Part shown: positions 1-11,639 of the stretch, one piece after another
Layout of the letters: each line of letters begins with the position of its first letter
How positions within the stretch are numbered: the stretch's first letter is position 1
Origin: Blasia pusilla
Lineage: Eukaryota; Marchantiophyta; Marchantiopsida; Blasiales
Assembly (NCBI GenBank): GCA_050084515.1
Contig: CM114274.1
Coordinates: forward strand, 20,956,001-21,020,000
Reading direction: 5' to 3'
Length of the DNA: 64,000 bases
Program-made: the position numbers and the translations under genes
Notes under the pieces: generated by a model
What the model was told of the DNA's origin: nothing
Database searches by the model: none
The model's input: the letters and a program-made list of their open reading frames with translations, nothing else

Positions 1-170
1 AGCCCATTTGCAATAGCTTAGGGTATATATAACATATACACAAACAAACCTACGCTAGAGTTATGCCACAGCAAAATGGTGCCAAAAAATCCCAATTCCC
101 ATTGTATAGTTGGGACATTCAATGATTACTATGCACGCATTTGCAGACCGTTGGTGCATTATCAACTCAC

Positions 171-3100
171 AGGTTCGGAGAATGACAAAAGAGCTGCACC
201 AAATCCTGGTATTTCATCAACTAAAGGCTTCAGAATGAACTTCAAGATTCCATTTACATGAAAGTTCTTAACCTGAAAAGTAGAAAAAGAAATTAGATCA
301 TAGAGGGTCAATTGCAAAATCATGATGTGTCTGTCCACACTTCCAGAAGTGCAACCCACACAAACGTCTCAATTACTAACTTCATCCTGAAAAACCGAAC
401 CAACATGCCTACATGTGATAAGCTCAAGCTTGTTGGACAAAAGCCATTGTGGAAGCAGTCAACTGATAAGGAGACACAAAGATCAGGTTTATTGAAAAAA
501 ATCAGCTTTAGGACCTGTAAAATTGCAGAGAATTATAAAACACATACACCAAATACATTCAAAAGTTACCTTCACTTCGAAGTCAGGACCGGGAGTGTGA
601 ATTTTTAACACAAGATTCTCTCTTTCTAAATTCCATTGGAATAAAGTTTCCAAGACAGATTCATTCAATGCTCCTTCAGTTACTTTGATACCTGCTTTAC
701 AGCAAACAATCCACATAATTAGAATTGAAGTAGTTTACCCATTCTTTATCTTCAATATGTTAAAGATAATGAATTCATGAAGAGTTTTTGACCAAAAAAA
801 AAAAAAAATATCCATCTAACAATCTCCACTTTTTTTTCATCAATTTTATGATGTATTTCAGATACCTATCTAATAATTAGACAGTAAACAAAAGTAGAAA
901 AACTTAGTATGTATGTGTTAATGAAGCATGTTGTAGTTTTTGAAAACAAGTGGAAAATTTGGAGGAAATTGACTCACCTTCAAAACGAGGTGCTTTTGTT
1001 CCCATAGTCAGATGCTTCAATGTCAGTTTCTCGATTATTCCCATAGCATATTGTGCCAATATACTTTCCACCTGGACTCTTAAAATTTCTGACATTGCCT
1101 ACATGTTGAAGTATAAAATATTCCATTATCAGACAAGAGATGGCAAAGAAATTCATACATAATCATCGTTTACAGGTTTAGTAGGTGGTCAAATAAGTCC
1201 TGAGATACCTAAAAGAAATTCAATAAGTGTAGAATAATCATGGATTTGTTGGGCTATGATATTGATGATAATTAGGGGAAGAGCTCTAGAGAACAAAGAA
1301 TTTACTTTAGAATATTATTGTGTAGACAGGCAATTTCTTGTGCAACAAAAGCCAACGGCACTATAACATTAAGTACATCTGAAGTAAAAAACTAGCTTTC
1401 AAATATGTTATAACAGAAATCATTTGAAGTATGCACCTCCTCAATGAATCATAATTCCATCCAAAGAGGCCAGGCCAACTAACCTTTATGTATACAATTG
1501 AGGCAACGTTCATCTAACAAAGAATATGATTGAATTCGTAAAGACAAGGCACATTGACATTTCATAATACATTCTAAGAGAGAAGGTAAAATTTAAGATT
1601 GAAATTCAGGTTTGGACAAGAACATGATGCATGAACGAACATGGTGATTGATCTTTCCATAAAAAGAATTCACCAACGGTGAATATATAAGATCCTAGTA
1701 CAATGAGTTGATTGGGATACACTAGTCCTTACATTGTATGGGAGTATTCAAATTCCAACAATGCGATGAGTACATATTGACATTTATTTTCATTCCTTTC
1801 TATCCACCACAAAATTCTAATTTAAAGAAAGTGGATACATAGTTCACATATTAGAACTCACCTAACACATATCTACTTTAATCACACTAAGGCCTTCGTG
1901 GTTCTTGTAGGCCATGACTAGCCTTAGAAAAGTAGGTTCACCAAAACCCCATCATTTTTTATGTGATGTCACAACAGTTCAGGAAACTAAAATAGTACTA
2001 TCATTATATATGCCATTTGATACTCACTAGAAAATAGCAAGGTTGTGTGGGATGCCAACATCAAACAAAGTGAAGGTATGCTCACTAATTGCCAAGGTTG
2101 GTGTGAGATTGGAACACTAAGTATAGTCTTTGTAGGATAGACAAGACATTGCCAAGTAGAAGAGGCGGTGACGACTAAAGACGATGGGCCTCCATCACTA
2201 CCCTTAGGTGTTGGAGAGACTACTTGAACCCAAAGAAAGCCTATAGGGTCAAATCATGGATAAAGAATGTGAGATGAGGCATGCAAGAAAGGTCCCTATT
2301 AGGCTTTAACAATTGGAGCAAAGGAGAAATCCTATGTGTATATAATCTACACTATTAACGGAGGAGCGCCTCCCATGGCAACATGTCTATGGCCAACATG
2401 TGACATCAACCATCCCCTCTCTTTGCAACATGTGTCTCTAAAATATACTTTTGCAATCCTTTTAGGGAGAAAAAATGAGTACTTAATGGAGGGTGCCTAA
2501 TGCATAGCACAACATAAGTGTCATGCCCGTACATAACACGGGCACTTATAGGCAGCTTACTGATAGCCACAGTAATGGGAGAGTCCACTAGTGTCAAAAT
2601 CATAAAAATATCAGGTTTCAGGAAGCCACAAAACCTTTCTCTCTTGATTGCACATTTTGACTAGGCAACTATTTGCAGGAAAACCCTCTTATGGAAACTT
2701 GACTCAAGTTAAAAGAGCTATTCGCTGGAACCACACACAAAAAATAAATAAAAAATATTAATACGATCAAAGTCTTACACCTTGTGTGATCATGAAGATG
2801 AAACCTCCAATCACCTATGTAAAATTCACTACACAAGGAGAAACAACCGATGCTAAAATTGCTAAGATGGTAACACTACAGTTGTTGATCAAGTTCAATA
2901 ACCTAAGTTCACTTCTCGAAGTAAGCCCCAACGCCTTCTAGTTAGTGACTTATATTGGGGAATGGACTTGGCTCAAACAAGGTAAGGTAGATAGTGTTAT
3001 AAACAGTTTCTAGATTGATACATTGAAGATTTCCACCAGCAGTACGCATGGTCAACAATAACACCCTATGAGCTCTCCCTCACCTTATATTATAGCTTAT

Positions 3101-4631
3101 TAATTTCTTACTCTCTTTTGACCCATCCCGACTTCTAGAACATCAAGGCCAAGACGTAGGAATTTAAAATTGCTTGATGAATTCACAGACTCTCTCCCTC
3201 CCTAAGCCCTGCACTTCCTAAAGTGTACCCTCTCTCTCATTTAGTTTGTAAGTGATAAGTGACTACTTTTTTTTTTCTATCTAATTGTTGTGAACAATTT
3301 ACCTCTTTAATGCCCAGTTCTTCCCGAGCATACGTCATCTTGTGTGTCAGTTCTGAAACTTCGTTGAAGATTTAAATGAGAGTTCAATAGATGTTCTCCT
3401 TTTTGAGACACTAGCGTGTACAAATTAGCCATCATGCTGTCTTGGACAACGCAGTAACTGAAATACTAACCTTCTCAAGAAATGGCCAAACTTCTTCCAG
3501 CTCTTTATTCAACCACTCAACCTGGAATACACGTATCATATCATCCACCCAGTCAGCAAAGGTATAGCTCGTCTTGGAGTACCCTTCAAGAGAAGTTGAG
3601 GAATCTCAGTCCCACTAAAAGACTAAAGCTTGATATAGGCTGAAATCTAATAAGCATAAAATTTATGAATTAGAGAAACTCGATCGAGTCAAGGGAACTC
3701 GGTCTCACTCAAAGATTGAGAGTTGATCTGTCCTAGAATCTAATGAGCATAAAATTTGAGCAATTAGGGAGACTTGATCCTTCAACAAAGAGATTAAATT
3801 TTACGAAGATTGCAGTAAGGCCTGGAGATCTTCGATTTCTGTAACATAGAATAAAGAAGGCAGAAGCTAACCTTCTCAAAGCCGCTGAAAGTGACCCAGT
3901 TCGGAAAACTTTGCTCCTTCTGAATCAATTTTCTTACATCGTCTACGTGCAGTTCTGCCAACTGAGCAACTTGCAGAGTCTGTTTCCGAGACAGCGGGAA
4001 AAACCAGAACGTTTGTTTAGCTCGCTCGTCACGTAGCAAAGCATGAGAATCGGTTAGACAACCCTTTCTTATTCCTAATCTCAATTGAGCCATATTCCGA
4101 TCCCGGCCAGATGAGGAACAGTCTCGAGCTTTGAAATCGTTTTCTCAAGAACATCGAACTACACGTTCTAATTTCAGGATCATAATTCAACACTCGCAAC
4201 CAGCACGGTCGGATGGTACAATTCCACGCCACAAGCTGTGCACCGGACAGCCACGAGGTTCTCATCACCAGTGCAAACCTGCCCTAACCCAGACTTGTAA
4301 AGTTTCCCACCCAAAAACCTGGAATCTTGATATCTGTAAATGATTTCAGATGACCAACCTTGTGTCTGCGAGCTGCGGAGCGATGTATCTGGAAGAGTTG
4401 GAAGGCGAACATGATAATTAGTCCCAAGCAACATCCCAACAGAGTCTGACCTGTGAATGAGAAGCTGGAAACCCATAACATCCCTGATATGAAGAAAGGA
4501 AAGACGGCGACTGAAGTTGCCAGTGGTACCCTCACACTCGCATAGTGGAACATTTCCTTGTTCAAAACACCAGTTTCATCCTGAAACCCGCCATTGGTGG
4601 CCAGAGAGGCTTTCTTAATCAGTCTAGCCAT
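171..4631 (-). CDS. NTMC2/synaptotagmin-like SMP-domain protein, 5' six exons (3' end off window)
   Basis: Six exons can be joined with GT/AG borders and consistent phase: 4631-4359, 3979-3872, 3521-3471, 1098-978, 691-570 and 272-171, giving 259 codons. The ATG at 4631 opens exon 1. Residues about 31-82 hold two hydrophobic segments, so the N-terminus is probably a membrane hairpin or two-pass anchor. The rest is an SMP lipid-binding domain. Landmarks are FPNWVTFSGFEK next to VEWLNKELEEVWPFLEK, then LTMGTKAPRFEG, then ILKFILKPLVDEIPGFGA, all characteristic of plant synaptotagmins/NTMC2 and animal E-Syts. In that family the SMP domain moves lipids at ER-plasma membrane contacts and is followed by C2 domains. 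Those would lie beyond base 1. The family assignment is firm. The subtype is not, and the sequence is divergent from SYT1/SYT5. Intron 3 (977+ side, 1099-3470) contains a LINE relic. Confidence 0.87.
1950..3090 (+). mobile_element. Decayed LINE 3' fragment in intron of the SMP gene
   Basis: This stretch aligns by eye, in order, with the 3' part of the LINE at 61.8-62.75 kb. Shared landmarks are the block around 2045 (gtgtgggatgccaaca), the block at 2690 (aactatttgc, then actcaagtt), the zinc-knuckle coding segment near 2790-2810, and the 3' UTR at 2950-3060. No reading frame is open, so it is an old copy. It lies antisense to the host gene. An extra piece of about 250 bases (roughly 2360-2620) without counterpart in the other LINE copies interrupts it. 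Confidence 0.75.
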
Positions 4632-5285
4632 GTCTGTCGCAACTGCTGAAAGTGCACGAAATTATTGTTTAATACGGATCTTCCCAAATCGCAGAAATTC
4701 AGTTCTTCAACTCACACTTCGACTCCGCAATCGGGGCTCCAGCGAACAGCAAACGTGAAAATGTACCCGATGAAAATCTCAGCAGTAGCACCACTGTTTC
4801 AAGCTCTCCTGGTGATCTACCCAGTTCCACAACTTCCACAAACGACCTGGCGTTTCATGTTTCGAATCGTCTTCCAGGTTTCTACCAATGAACTTGCTGG
4901 GACTCTCTGAGGATCCCACTACGCCGAACTTCCTCACCACCTCCGATCAACTGTACTCTGGATAGAACATGCATGCAGTAAACGCACATGTTAAAATCGG
5001 AGAATCTGCGTGTCGTTCTTGGCAGAAGGAGCAGGAGCATGCAGTTTGCTGAACAACACTACCTCATGCGCTCGACAAGGAGAAAGTCGGTGTGGCGATC
5101 GGACATTTACACACTTGTCGCATCTTCGAATTGCTTTAACTAGTGCAAGTCCAGTCTCAGTCATGTGTCACTAACTTGCGGGACGAGTTGGTAGGTGTTA
5201 GCACCGGCTTTCCTGCGTTCACGTGTCGGCTTTGCTGTATGCCACGCTTGGGATACCGTAACCAGTGCGCGGCCTCTAGGACGGG
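4632..5285. promoter_or_regulatory. Upstream region of the SMP gene
   Basis: This is the interval just 5' of the exon 1 ATG on the minus strand, so it should contain the 5' UTR and promoter. It is visibly richer in G+C than the AT-rich repeat that follows. I see no convincing TATA box or conserved element. The short open frames here have no recognisable domain. Confidence 0.4.
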
Positions 5286-7225
5286 TCGAGAAGAAAGTAA
5301 TAACTAACATACAGTGCATACGACACGTGACGTAACATAGTCTATATGGAGTGGTGGAGAAGAAAATAATACGTATGCATAATACGACAAGATAGCTAGA
5401 CAATAAGCTCATGAATTTTGTTACTTCTACCTGGTTAGAAATAGAACAAAGGAAATTTGAATGGAATCTATTTTAATCAATTAGTAATTAATTTAATATT
5501 ATAACGGCTCGTTATAGATCTTAATAAGTAATATGATAAATAATCAAAATTTTAAAATTTTTACCTCAGTTCATATTTTGATGAAAAAATAAATAAAAAT
5601 TTATTGGAAGAATAAATTTTGTTTAAATTTTATGGCAAGATAAAATTTCTTAGTGTATTGGGATATCATTTAAATTTGAATGGAAGTTTGTAATTACTAA
5701 GAACATTAAAATTTTATTACTCTTCTAAGATTTTAGAAAATAGAAATCATATTTAAAATTTGAAATAAATAGCATGATCATTTTTTGAAAGAAATAATTG
5801 TATTAATTCACATGTTATATTTTGGGAAAGGAAAATGAATTTACATTGAAAAGGAAAATGATTTCGTTAATAAAATTAGTTAAGATTTTGGATAGTGAAT
5901 GTTATTTTGGTGGGAAGAAGGGAAGGGGAAGAATAGTTATTGTTGGAGCTTTTACATAGGAGTGAAATTATATATGGGAGATGGGTATTATTTAAAGGTG
6001 AAATTTTCTTACTCTCTTTTCAGATTTAAAAAAGTGGAAATTATACTTAAATTTTTAAAATTAAATAAAATTTGAAAATTTAAACATAATTTTAAAAAAC
6101 TATTATTCACACATGTTTCTTAAGGCCCTATTGACATGTGATAATTGGACAAGAAAAATTGAAATGTTTCACGCGTTATCGGCAAGAGGAAAAAATTTTG
6201 AATTTATGTGGAGCATCATTAATCCCTTCACTAACAAAAGCTCTTCAAACAATCTTTTATTTTTCGTGCATCACACGGGCACCTTCCTAGTGCATAATAT
6301 GGCGACCACATATGCATAATTCGACAAGATAGCGAGACAATAAGGCAAAATAAGCAACATTCTTGAATTCTGTTGCCTTAGCCCCGTTAGATGGGTAGAA
6401 ATAGAACCAAGGAAACGAATAGGGATTTTAATGGAATATATATATATTAATAAATTAATAATTAATTTAATATTATAATGGATGGTTATAAAGACTAATA
6501 AAATATAATTAATATGATAAATAACCCAAATTTTAGAATTTTTACCTCAATTCATGTTTGATGGGAAAAAGGAAATAAAAATTTGATGGAGGAGTAGATT
6601 TTGTTTAAATTTTATGGAAAGATAAAATTACTTAGTGTATTGGGATATCATTTAAATTTGAATGGAAGATTGTAATTACTAAGAATTGTGAAATGTTATT
6701 AGTCTTCTAAGCGTTTAGAAAATACAAATCATATTTAAAATTTGAAATAAATAGCATGATCATTTTTTGAAAGAAATGTATTAATTCACATGTTATGTTT
6801 TGGGAAAGGAAAATGATTTCGTTAATTAAAACTAGCTAAGATTTTGGTTAGTGAATATTATTTTGGTGAGAAGAATAATTATTGTTTGAGCTTTCACAGA
6901 GGAGTGAAATTATTTAAGGGAGATGGGTGTTATTTAAAAATGAAATTTTCTTACCCTCTTTTAGGATTTAAAAAGTTGAAATTATACTAAAATTTTAAAC
7001 ATAATTTTAAAAAACTATTATCGACACATGTTTTTACCCTATTGATATGTGGTAATTGAACAAGAAACAAATATTTCACATGTTATGGGCATGAAGAAAA
7101 AAGTTTGAATTTATGTTCAGTATCATTAATCCCTTCACTAACAAAAGCTCTTCAAACATTTTTTTAATTTTACATATAAGTGAGACTGGTGGAGAAGAAA
7201 GTAATTAACATATAAGAGCATATGG
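5286..7225. repeat. AT-rich tandem repeat, two long units plus part of a third
   Basis: Two diverged copies of a unit of roughly 0.9 kb run head to tail. The motif tatgcataa.tcgacaagatag starts at 5374 and again at 6311, and the phrase aatcccttcactaacaaaag ends the units at 6221 and 7128. Between them many blocks match, for example ttagtgtattgggatatca and agcatgatcattttttgaaa. A third unit begins near 7170 (gagaagaaagtaatt) but is lost by 7225. Strongly AT-rich and non-coding. It could be a local duplication of intergenic DNA or part of a satellite-like array. Confidence 0.75.
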
Positions 7226-7339
7226 ATAGTCTAGATGGCCTACGAAAAATAATCACGAGAACTTGTGGATATGAATTAGTGCAGTATAGATGGAATTTCT
7301 TCAATTTTTTTGTTGACAATTGAGTGGTCCTATCGTTTG

Positions 7340-7705
7340 GGCGCACGTACAAGATGGACGATCGGGGTAGAAGATTGCGTAGGTTTTCGGAAGTTGTAGG
7401 TACCATAGAGTTATACGATTTCATTGTGGAGTTTAGGAGTTTGTGTGATTCATAGCCGGCTAGGAACTCTAGAGATTTTAACTAGTTCATAGCATGGAAT
7501 GGCATGTTCTAGCGCTTAGAGGGAGCAGTCCAATCGGGTTCACCTTAGGTTCAACCCTGTGGTTGAGTTCTTTGTGGAGTTGCGGAGTTGCGGAGGAACT
7601 ATTAGTTGGGGATACGGACTGAGAAGTTGCAGAGTATCCATGACTTCCATAAGCGCATGGGAGAGAATTTGCATGAGGTATTTACTTACCTACGTCTATT
7701 GATTA
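7340..7705 (+). pseudogene. Ty3/gypsy gag fragment, opposite strand to copy A
   Basis: The plus strand translates, with stops, to a gag segment closely like that of copy D. It shows VGTIELYDFIVEFRSLCDS near 7400-7450, ARNSRDFN near 7470, and a HxRMGENLHEVFTYLR-like stretch at 7645-7695. It stops abruptly where the minus-strand pol of copy A begins. It is thus a relic of a separate gypsy copy in the opposite orientation. Stops at TAG and several frameshifts make it non-functional. Confidence 0.7.
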
Positions 7706-8770
7706 GCATAGTCCCCCCCATGGAACCTACAAATTGATGGTCGATAACCTCCACCCCGAATGGTTGCATACCGCAACGTATCCCTGTGTTGAGCAATGGC
7801 AAGATTCTCAAAGGTTGTTGGCATAACTCTCCGAAAGAGCTCTCCCCGCTGAGAACACACTCTCATCCACATCTTTGGATCATCAAGGTTCACCACCTCA
7901 CTAGACTCCCGAAGAATTGCTACTGGCAAGTCTGGATCTCAGCCGTATAACAAAAACTAAGGTGAGAAGGAAGCCAAGGATGCTTGGCGACTGAACCTAT
8001 ACCCCATGGCTAACCATGGCAACTGAATATCCCAGTCTCCAAGATGCCCCTTCTGTAGGCCATACTTGCGCAATACCCTCTTCACCGTCTGAACCACACA
8101 CTCAGCCAAACCATCCGCCTCTAGATGATCTCGAGACGTGGTCCGATGATCAATCAACGCCTTGTCACACAAGACCTGAAACTCACCCTGAAACTCTGTA
8201 CCCTGGTCGGTCAGCACTTCAGCTGGTGCACCAAAATGACTAAGCACTCTATCAAGAAACTCATACGCCGTTCCCTCACTTGCCTTGTCAGGTAATGCCA
8301 CCAACTCAATCCACTTGGAGAAGTGATCCACCATCACCAACACATATCCATGATGTCGTACAATCAACGGTAACGGTTCCACAAAGTCCACACTCCAACG
8401 GTAATCCACCCCCATAATAGGCAGGGGGTGTAACTGTGGTGTAGGGGCATTGAATGATGCCCTTACCCGGTCACAAATCATACAACGTGACACCAACTGC
8501 TGCACCTGAGTATGCATGCCACGCCACCAATACTGACCAAGGAGTAAGCTATACGTACGCTTTACCCCAAAATATCCCAACTCCTCATGGGCATGTCGCA
8601 CAATGCGCTCTCTCTGAGCCAAATGCGGCACTACTCGTACTCTACCATCCTTCCACACACGGAGAATATGTGTTCCCTCCAATCGATACCTCTTAGCACA
8701 TTTAAGAACACGGTCTTGCTCCTTGGCTCTCACTATGCCTGGCATCCTACTGGTCCATAAGAACTCCAAC
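7706..8770 (-). pseudogene. Copy A integrase (zinc finger, DDE core, start of C-terminal tail)
   Basis: The frame ending at 7957 carries a His-Cys zinc-binding region (HAHEELGYFG, then CMICDR about 35 residues on). It also carries the DDE core: Asp in the VDF segment, Asp in LTDQGTEF, and Glu in the HLEADGLAE segment. It continues to a GPY/F-like tail with RxSSEVVNLDDP and the RPSICRFHGGDY segment near 7720. Integrase inserts the retrotransposon cDNA into host DNA. The tail is cut at 7705 and a frame change lies between 7957 and 7929. The catalytic triad itself appears intact. Confidence 0.85.
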
Positions 8771-8929
8771 ACCAACGCATCATCATGAATATCATGCTGA
8801 TCCGTACCACCATCTCCAACCTTAGGATCTGAAGGCTGGCCATCTACCCTCTTACTAGAGTAAGATGTCATGTGGTCCTCCATACTAGGGTCCACCCCTA
8901 ACCAACATAAAAAGGCAGATGAATGCCAA

Positions 8930-9480
8930 CCTAGCACCATCTCCTCATCAACCTCACCATGCCATCTAGCCCCAATTGCATCTTCTTGGCTAGTACATGG
9001 GTTCCTACTCAACCCATCAGCATCAAGGTTGGCAACTCCAGGTCTATGTACCACTTGGAAGTCATACTCGTGTAAGATAAGAGCCCACCGTGCAAGCTTC
9101 CCTGTAAGCTTGTCGGACTCCATCAACCACTTGAGCGGTTGGTGATCAATAACAAGGGTAAACTCTGTACCAAACAAGTAACACCTAAAGTGTGCCACAG
9201 CCCACACTACTGCCAAGCACTCTCCCTCATATGAACTATAGCGCGACTCTGTTGCATTATTCGAACGACTTGCATAGGCCACCACAAACTCCATGTGCTC
9301 ATCATCATGTTATGTCAACACCGCTCTAGGTCCCAACCTACTCCAATAAGTGTGTCACTGAAATGGGCGCCCTCTGATAGGTCTCCTCAAGATAGGCACC
9401 GTCACCAACTGGGCCTTGAGCTCCACAAAAGCTCTCTCCTGATCATCTCCCTAGTGCCACTCCTGGTCTGATTTCAGAAA
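8930..9480 (-). pseudogene. Copy A RNase H domain
   Basis: The upstream part of the long minus frame contains a classic gypsy RNase H. Landmarks are EFVVAYASRSNN, YEGECLAVVWAV (catalytic Glu), CYLFGTEFTLVIDHQPLKWL (catalytic Asp), and the WALILHEYDFQVVHRPG end that leads into the linker to integrase. In the element it degrades the RNA strand of the RNA/DNA hybrid. The N-terminal part carrying the first catalytic Asp (normally near the VLTQ segment, about 9300-9360) is broken by stops. Confidence 0.85.
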
Positions 9481-10260
9481 TTGGTTCAAAGGCTTTGCCA
9501 TAGCACTAAATCCCTTCACATACCTCCGATAGTAGTTCGCCAATCCCATGAATGCCCGAACTCTACTCATATCTACAGGACAAGGAATAAGTGCAATAGC
9601 CTCTACCTTTGCTTGCTGAACAAAATCCAACCCTACTAGGATCCTGTCCATCACTCTCTGAAACTCGGCAGGTGCATTCTTCAACCCAAAGGTAAGAATT
9701 TCTACTGGTACAAACAATCCTTGCCATGAGAGTTGACACCCCAAAATATTGTCTTGGCCTTGTCACTCTCTCGAATCGGCAACTGATGGTATCCTGCCCA
9801 AAGATCCAAAGTACTGAAAATCTTTGCTTGTCCCACCACATCAAAGATCTCCTCAGGTGTAGGCATGGCATACCTATCAGCCTTGGTCTACCGATTGATA
9901 GGAGGGTAATCTCCACACATCTGCCTATCCATGTAGTTGCCATGCACATCCTTGTTAGCAGGCATGACAGTGGCTGATGCATACTCTCCATGCGACAACT
10001 CCACTAATCCAGCCTCCAAAAGGTCCAACGTCCTACTCTGAATCAGGTCCCTCTCCATATCACTATATCGGTAGGGACGACGAAAGATGGGCATATCACT
10101 AGCCAAATCAATCCGTATACTGGGTCCAACCAAAGCACCCAACTCCTTCATGCTAAAGGCAAACCAACTCCTATAAGCACGTAGGAACTGTGTCAAGCGT
10201 CATTTCTCACCTCCCGTAAGCTTGGGCCCAAGTAATGGCTCCCAAGTCTCCTCCACTGGC
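9480..10260 (-). pseudogene. Copy A reverse transcriptase, catalytic YxDD segment deleted
   Basis: The N-terminal fingers/palm are clear: FAFSMKELGALVGPSIRIDL, FRRPYRYSDMERDLIQ, and CGDYPPINR. An in-frame TAG follows INR where related copies have CAG. After a frameshift come DLWAGYHQLPIR-like and FGLKNAPAEFQRVMDRILVGLDF. The sequence then jumps at about 9618 straight to VQQAKVEAIA and RAFMGLANYYRRYVKG in the connection region. The expected YIDD motif and about 55 residues around it are absent (compare copy C, where this region is present). This RT cannot be catalytic. Confidence 0.85.
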
Positions 10261-10523
10261 ACACTAGAGGGATAGGACGACGCCATTGGCTGCTACGCAA
10301 CCCCCTCACAAGATGGTACACCCCTAGCTACACCATCATCTGAGCAAATAACTCCTCCACCAGCATGAGAAACCAACTCCACATGCCCAATCATTACATC
10401 CTATTTACTCCAAGGATGCAAAATACTACTCTCCTTGCCCTCAACCGATGCCTCTACTGTCCCGATAGCCATCGAGCTCATCACAAGGGGTGGAAGACCC
10501 ACAGACATAGTCCGAAGTCGAAG

Positions 10524-11530
10524 CTACTCAGCCATATCAAGACTCAAAATCCAGGTCAAACAATTCAAGTCCATGGCCTGATCGAACACATGACGTCGTG
10601 AAGCCTCAGAAATGGAAGCAGTCGCTGTCACACTAGTAGCAAATCCCATCGCACGCTCTCTCTCATCAGCGTTAGGCTCCACCAACTGTCGCATATGAGA
10701 ATCCCATACAAGCCCGAGACCACCTTCCCTGTAGGCATGTGACGAGGGAAAACTCACAAATGTGGGTAGTGCCATCCTAGGCTGGCCCACACGGTTCACC
10801 ACTGCCATGGGTGACCGATCAATAACCCTCACCACCTGAGAAAGTCACCCAGTATCCAAGATACTGTCCCCTGTAAGGCAAGGATCTCGTTGTAGTACAT
10901 CATATGCTCGACATAGAACCTCCCTAGGCAACAAGTTTGTCCACCACAAGCGTGGACGATGTGCACGTGAGCCAACTTGGGCTGCATCCAACAACACCGC
11001 TAGTCCAATCCAAGACCGCATCTCATGAACACTCGCCATCATCCGGGTCTGAGTATCACCCAACAATGGAACATTCTCCAGAATGTAAGCTGGAGCACGT
11101 GCGTGATCGATGAACCTGAAGATGTCGTAACACCCGTAGCATCACCCAAAACAATCGAGACCTAGGGTCGTGTAATCCCTCACCACGACCAGCACGTGTA
11201 TAACCCTGACATGGCCATCCAGCAATCACCAAATCCATAGGACCAACCCTCTCAAGGTCCTGCGCCCCCAACAATGCAATGTATGACGGCAAAGCATGCA
11301 AGTACCCACGAATAGCTGATGGCAGCAACAACTCAAGATATCTCCGCATCAACTGACCAATATGTCGGGATGAGACTCTCTGGGTCGTCTCATCTCGCTC
11401 CACATACACGTATCTCCGCATAGAAATACCGACCTGTAACACTGCAGCCAAACCAGTGCTAATCCCACCTAAGAGATCTATCACACAAATGCCCTCCGGC
11501 GGATACTGGCATGCAATGGGTGTAGTATCC
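10524..11530 (-). pseudogene. Copy A C5 DNA cytosine methyltransferase domain (DNMT3-like)
   Basis: Motif I (GICVIDLLGG, DLLGG at 11477-11463) should bind S-adenosylmethionine. Motif IV is DLVIAGWPCQG near 11210 with the catalytic Pro-Cys pair. Next comes RSRLFWVMLRVLRHL, then motif VI (ILENVP) near 11075. Motif VIII-like RAHRPRLWWTNLLP follows near 10960, then motif IX/X-like ERERAMGF and RHVFDQAMDLNCLTWIL near 10650-10560. The order I-IV-VI-VIII-IX-X is canonical, so it is not the rearranged DRM order. The spacing and the RLF, ENV and AHRPR patterns fit DNMT3 best. Length is about 310 residues, like a DNMT3 catalytic domain. Frameshifts occur near 11090 and 10845. It lies between protease and RT. 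Confidence 0.88.
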
Positions 11531-11639
11531 AAAGGGGATAACCCAACTGGACCAGAAGTAGGAGTCCTCCGTGGGGCCTCCTCTTCCTCGTGAGGTATAA
11601 CAGCCTCACACCAAGCCTCCTGCACTAGGCGATCAGCCT

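Noticed and set aside
8016-9145. Plus-strand ORFs opposite the integrase/RNase H of copy A
   Set aside because: They are antisense shadows of well-supported gypsy domains.
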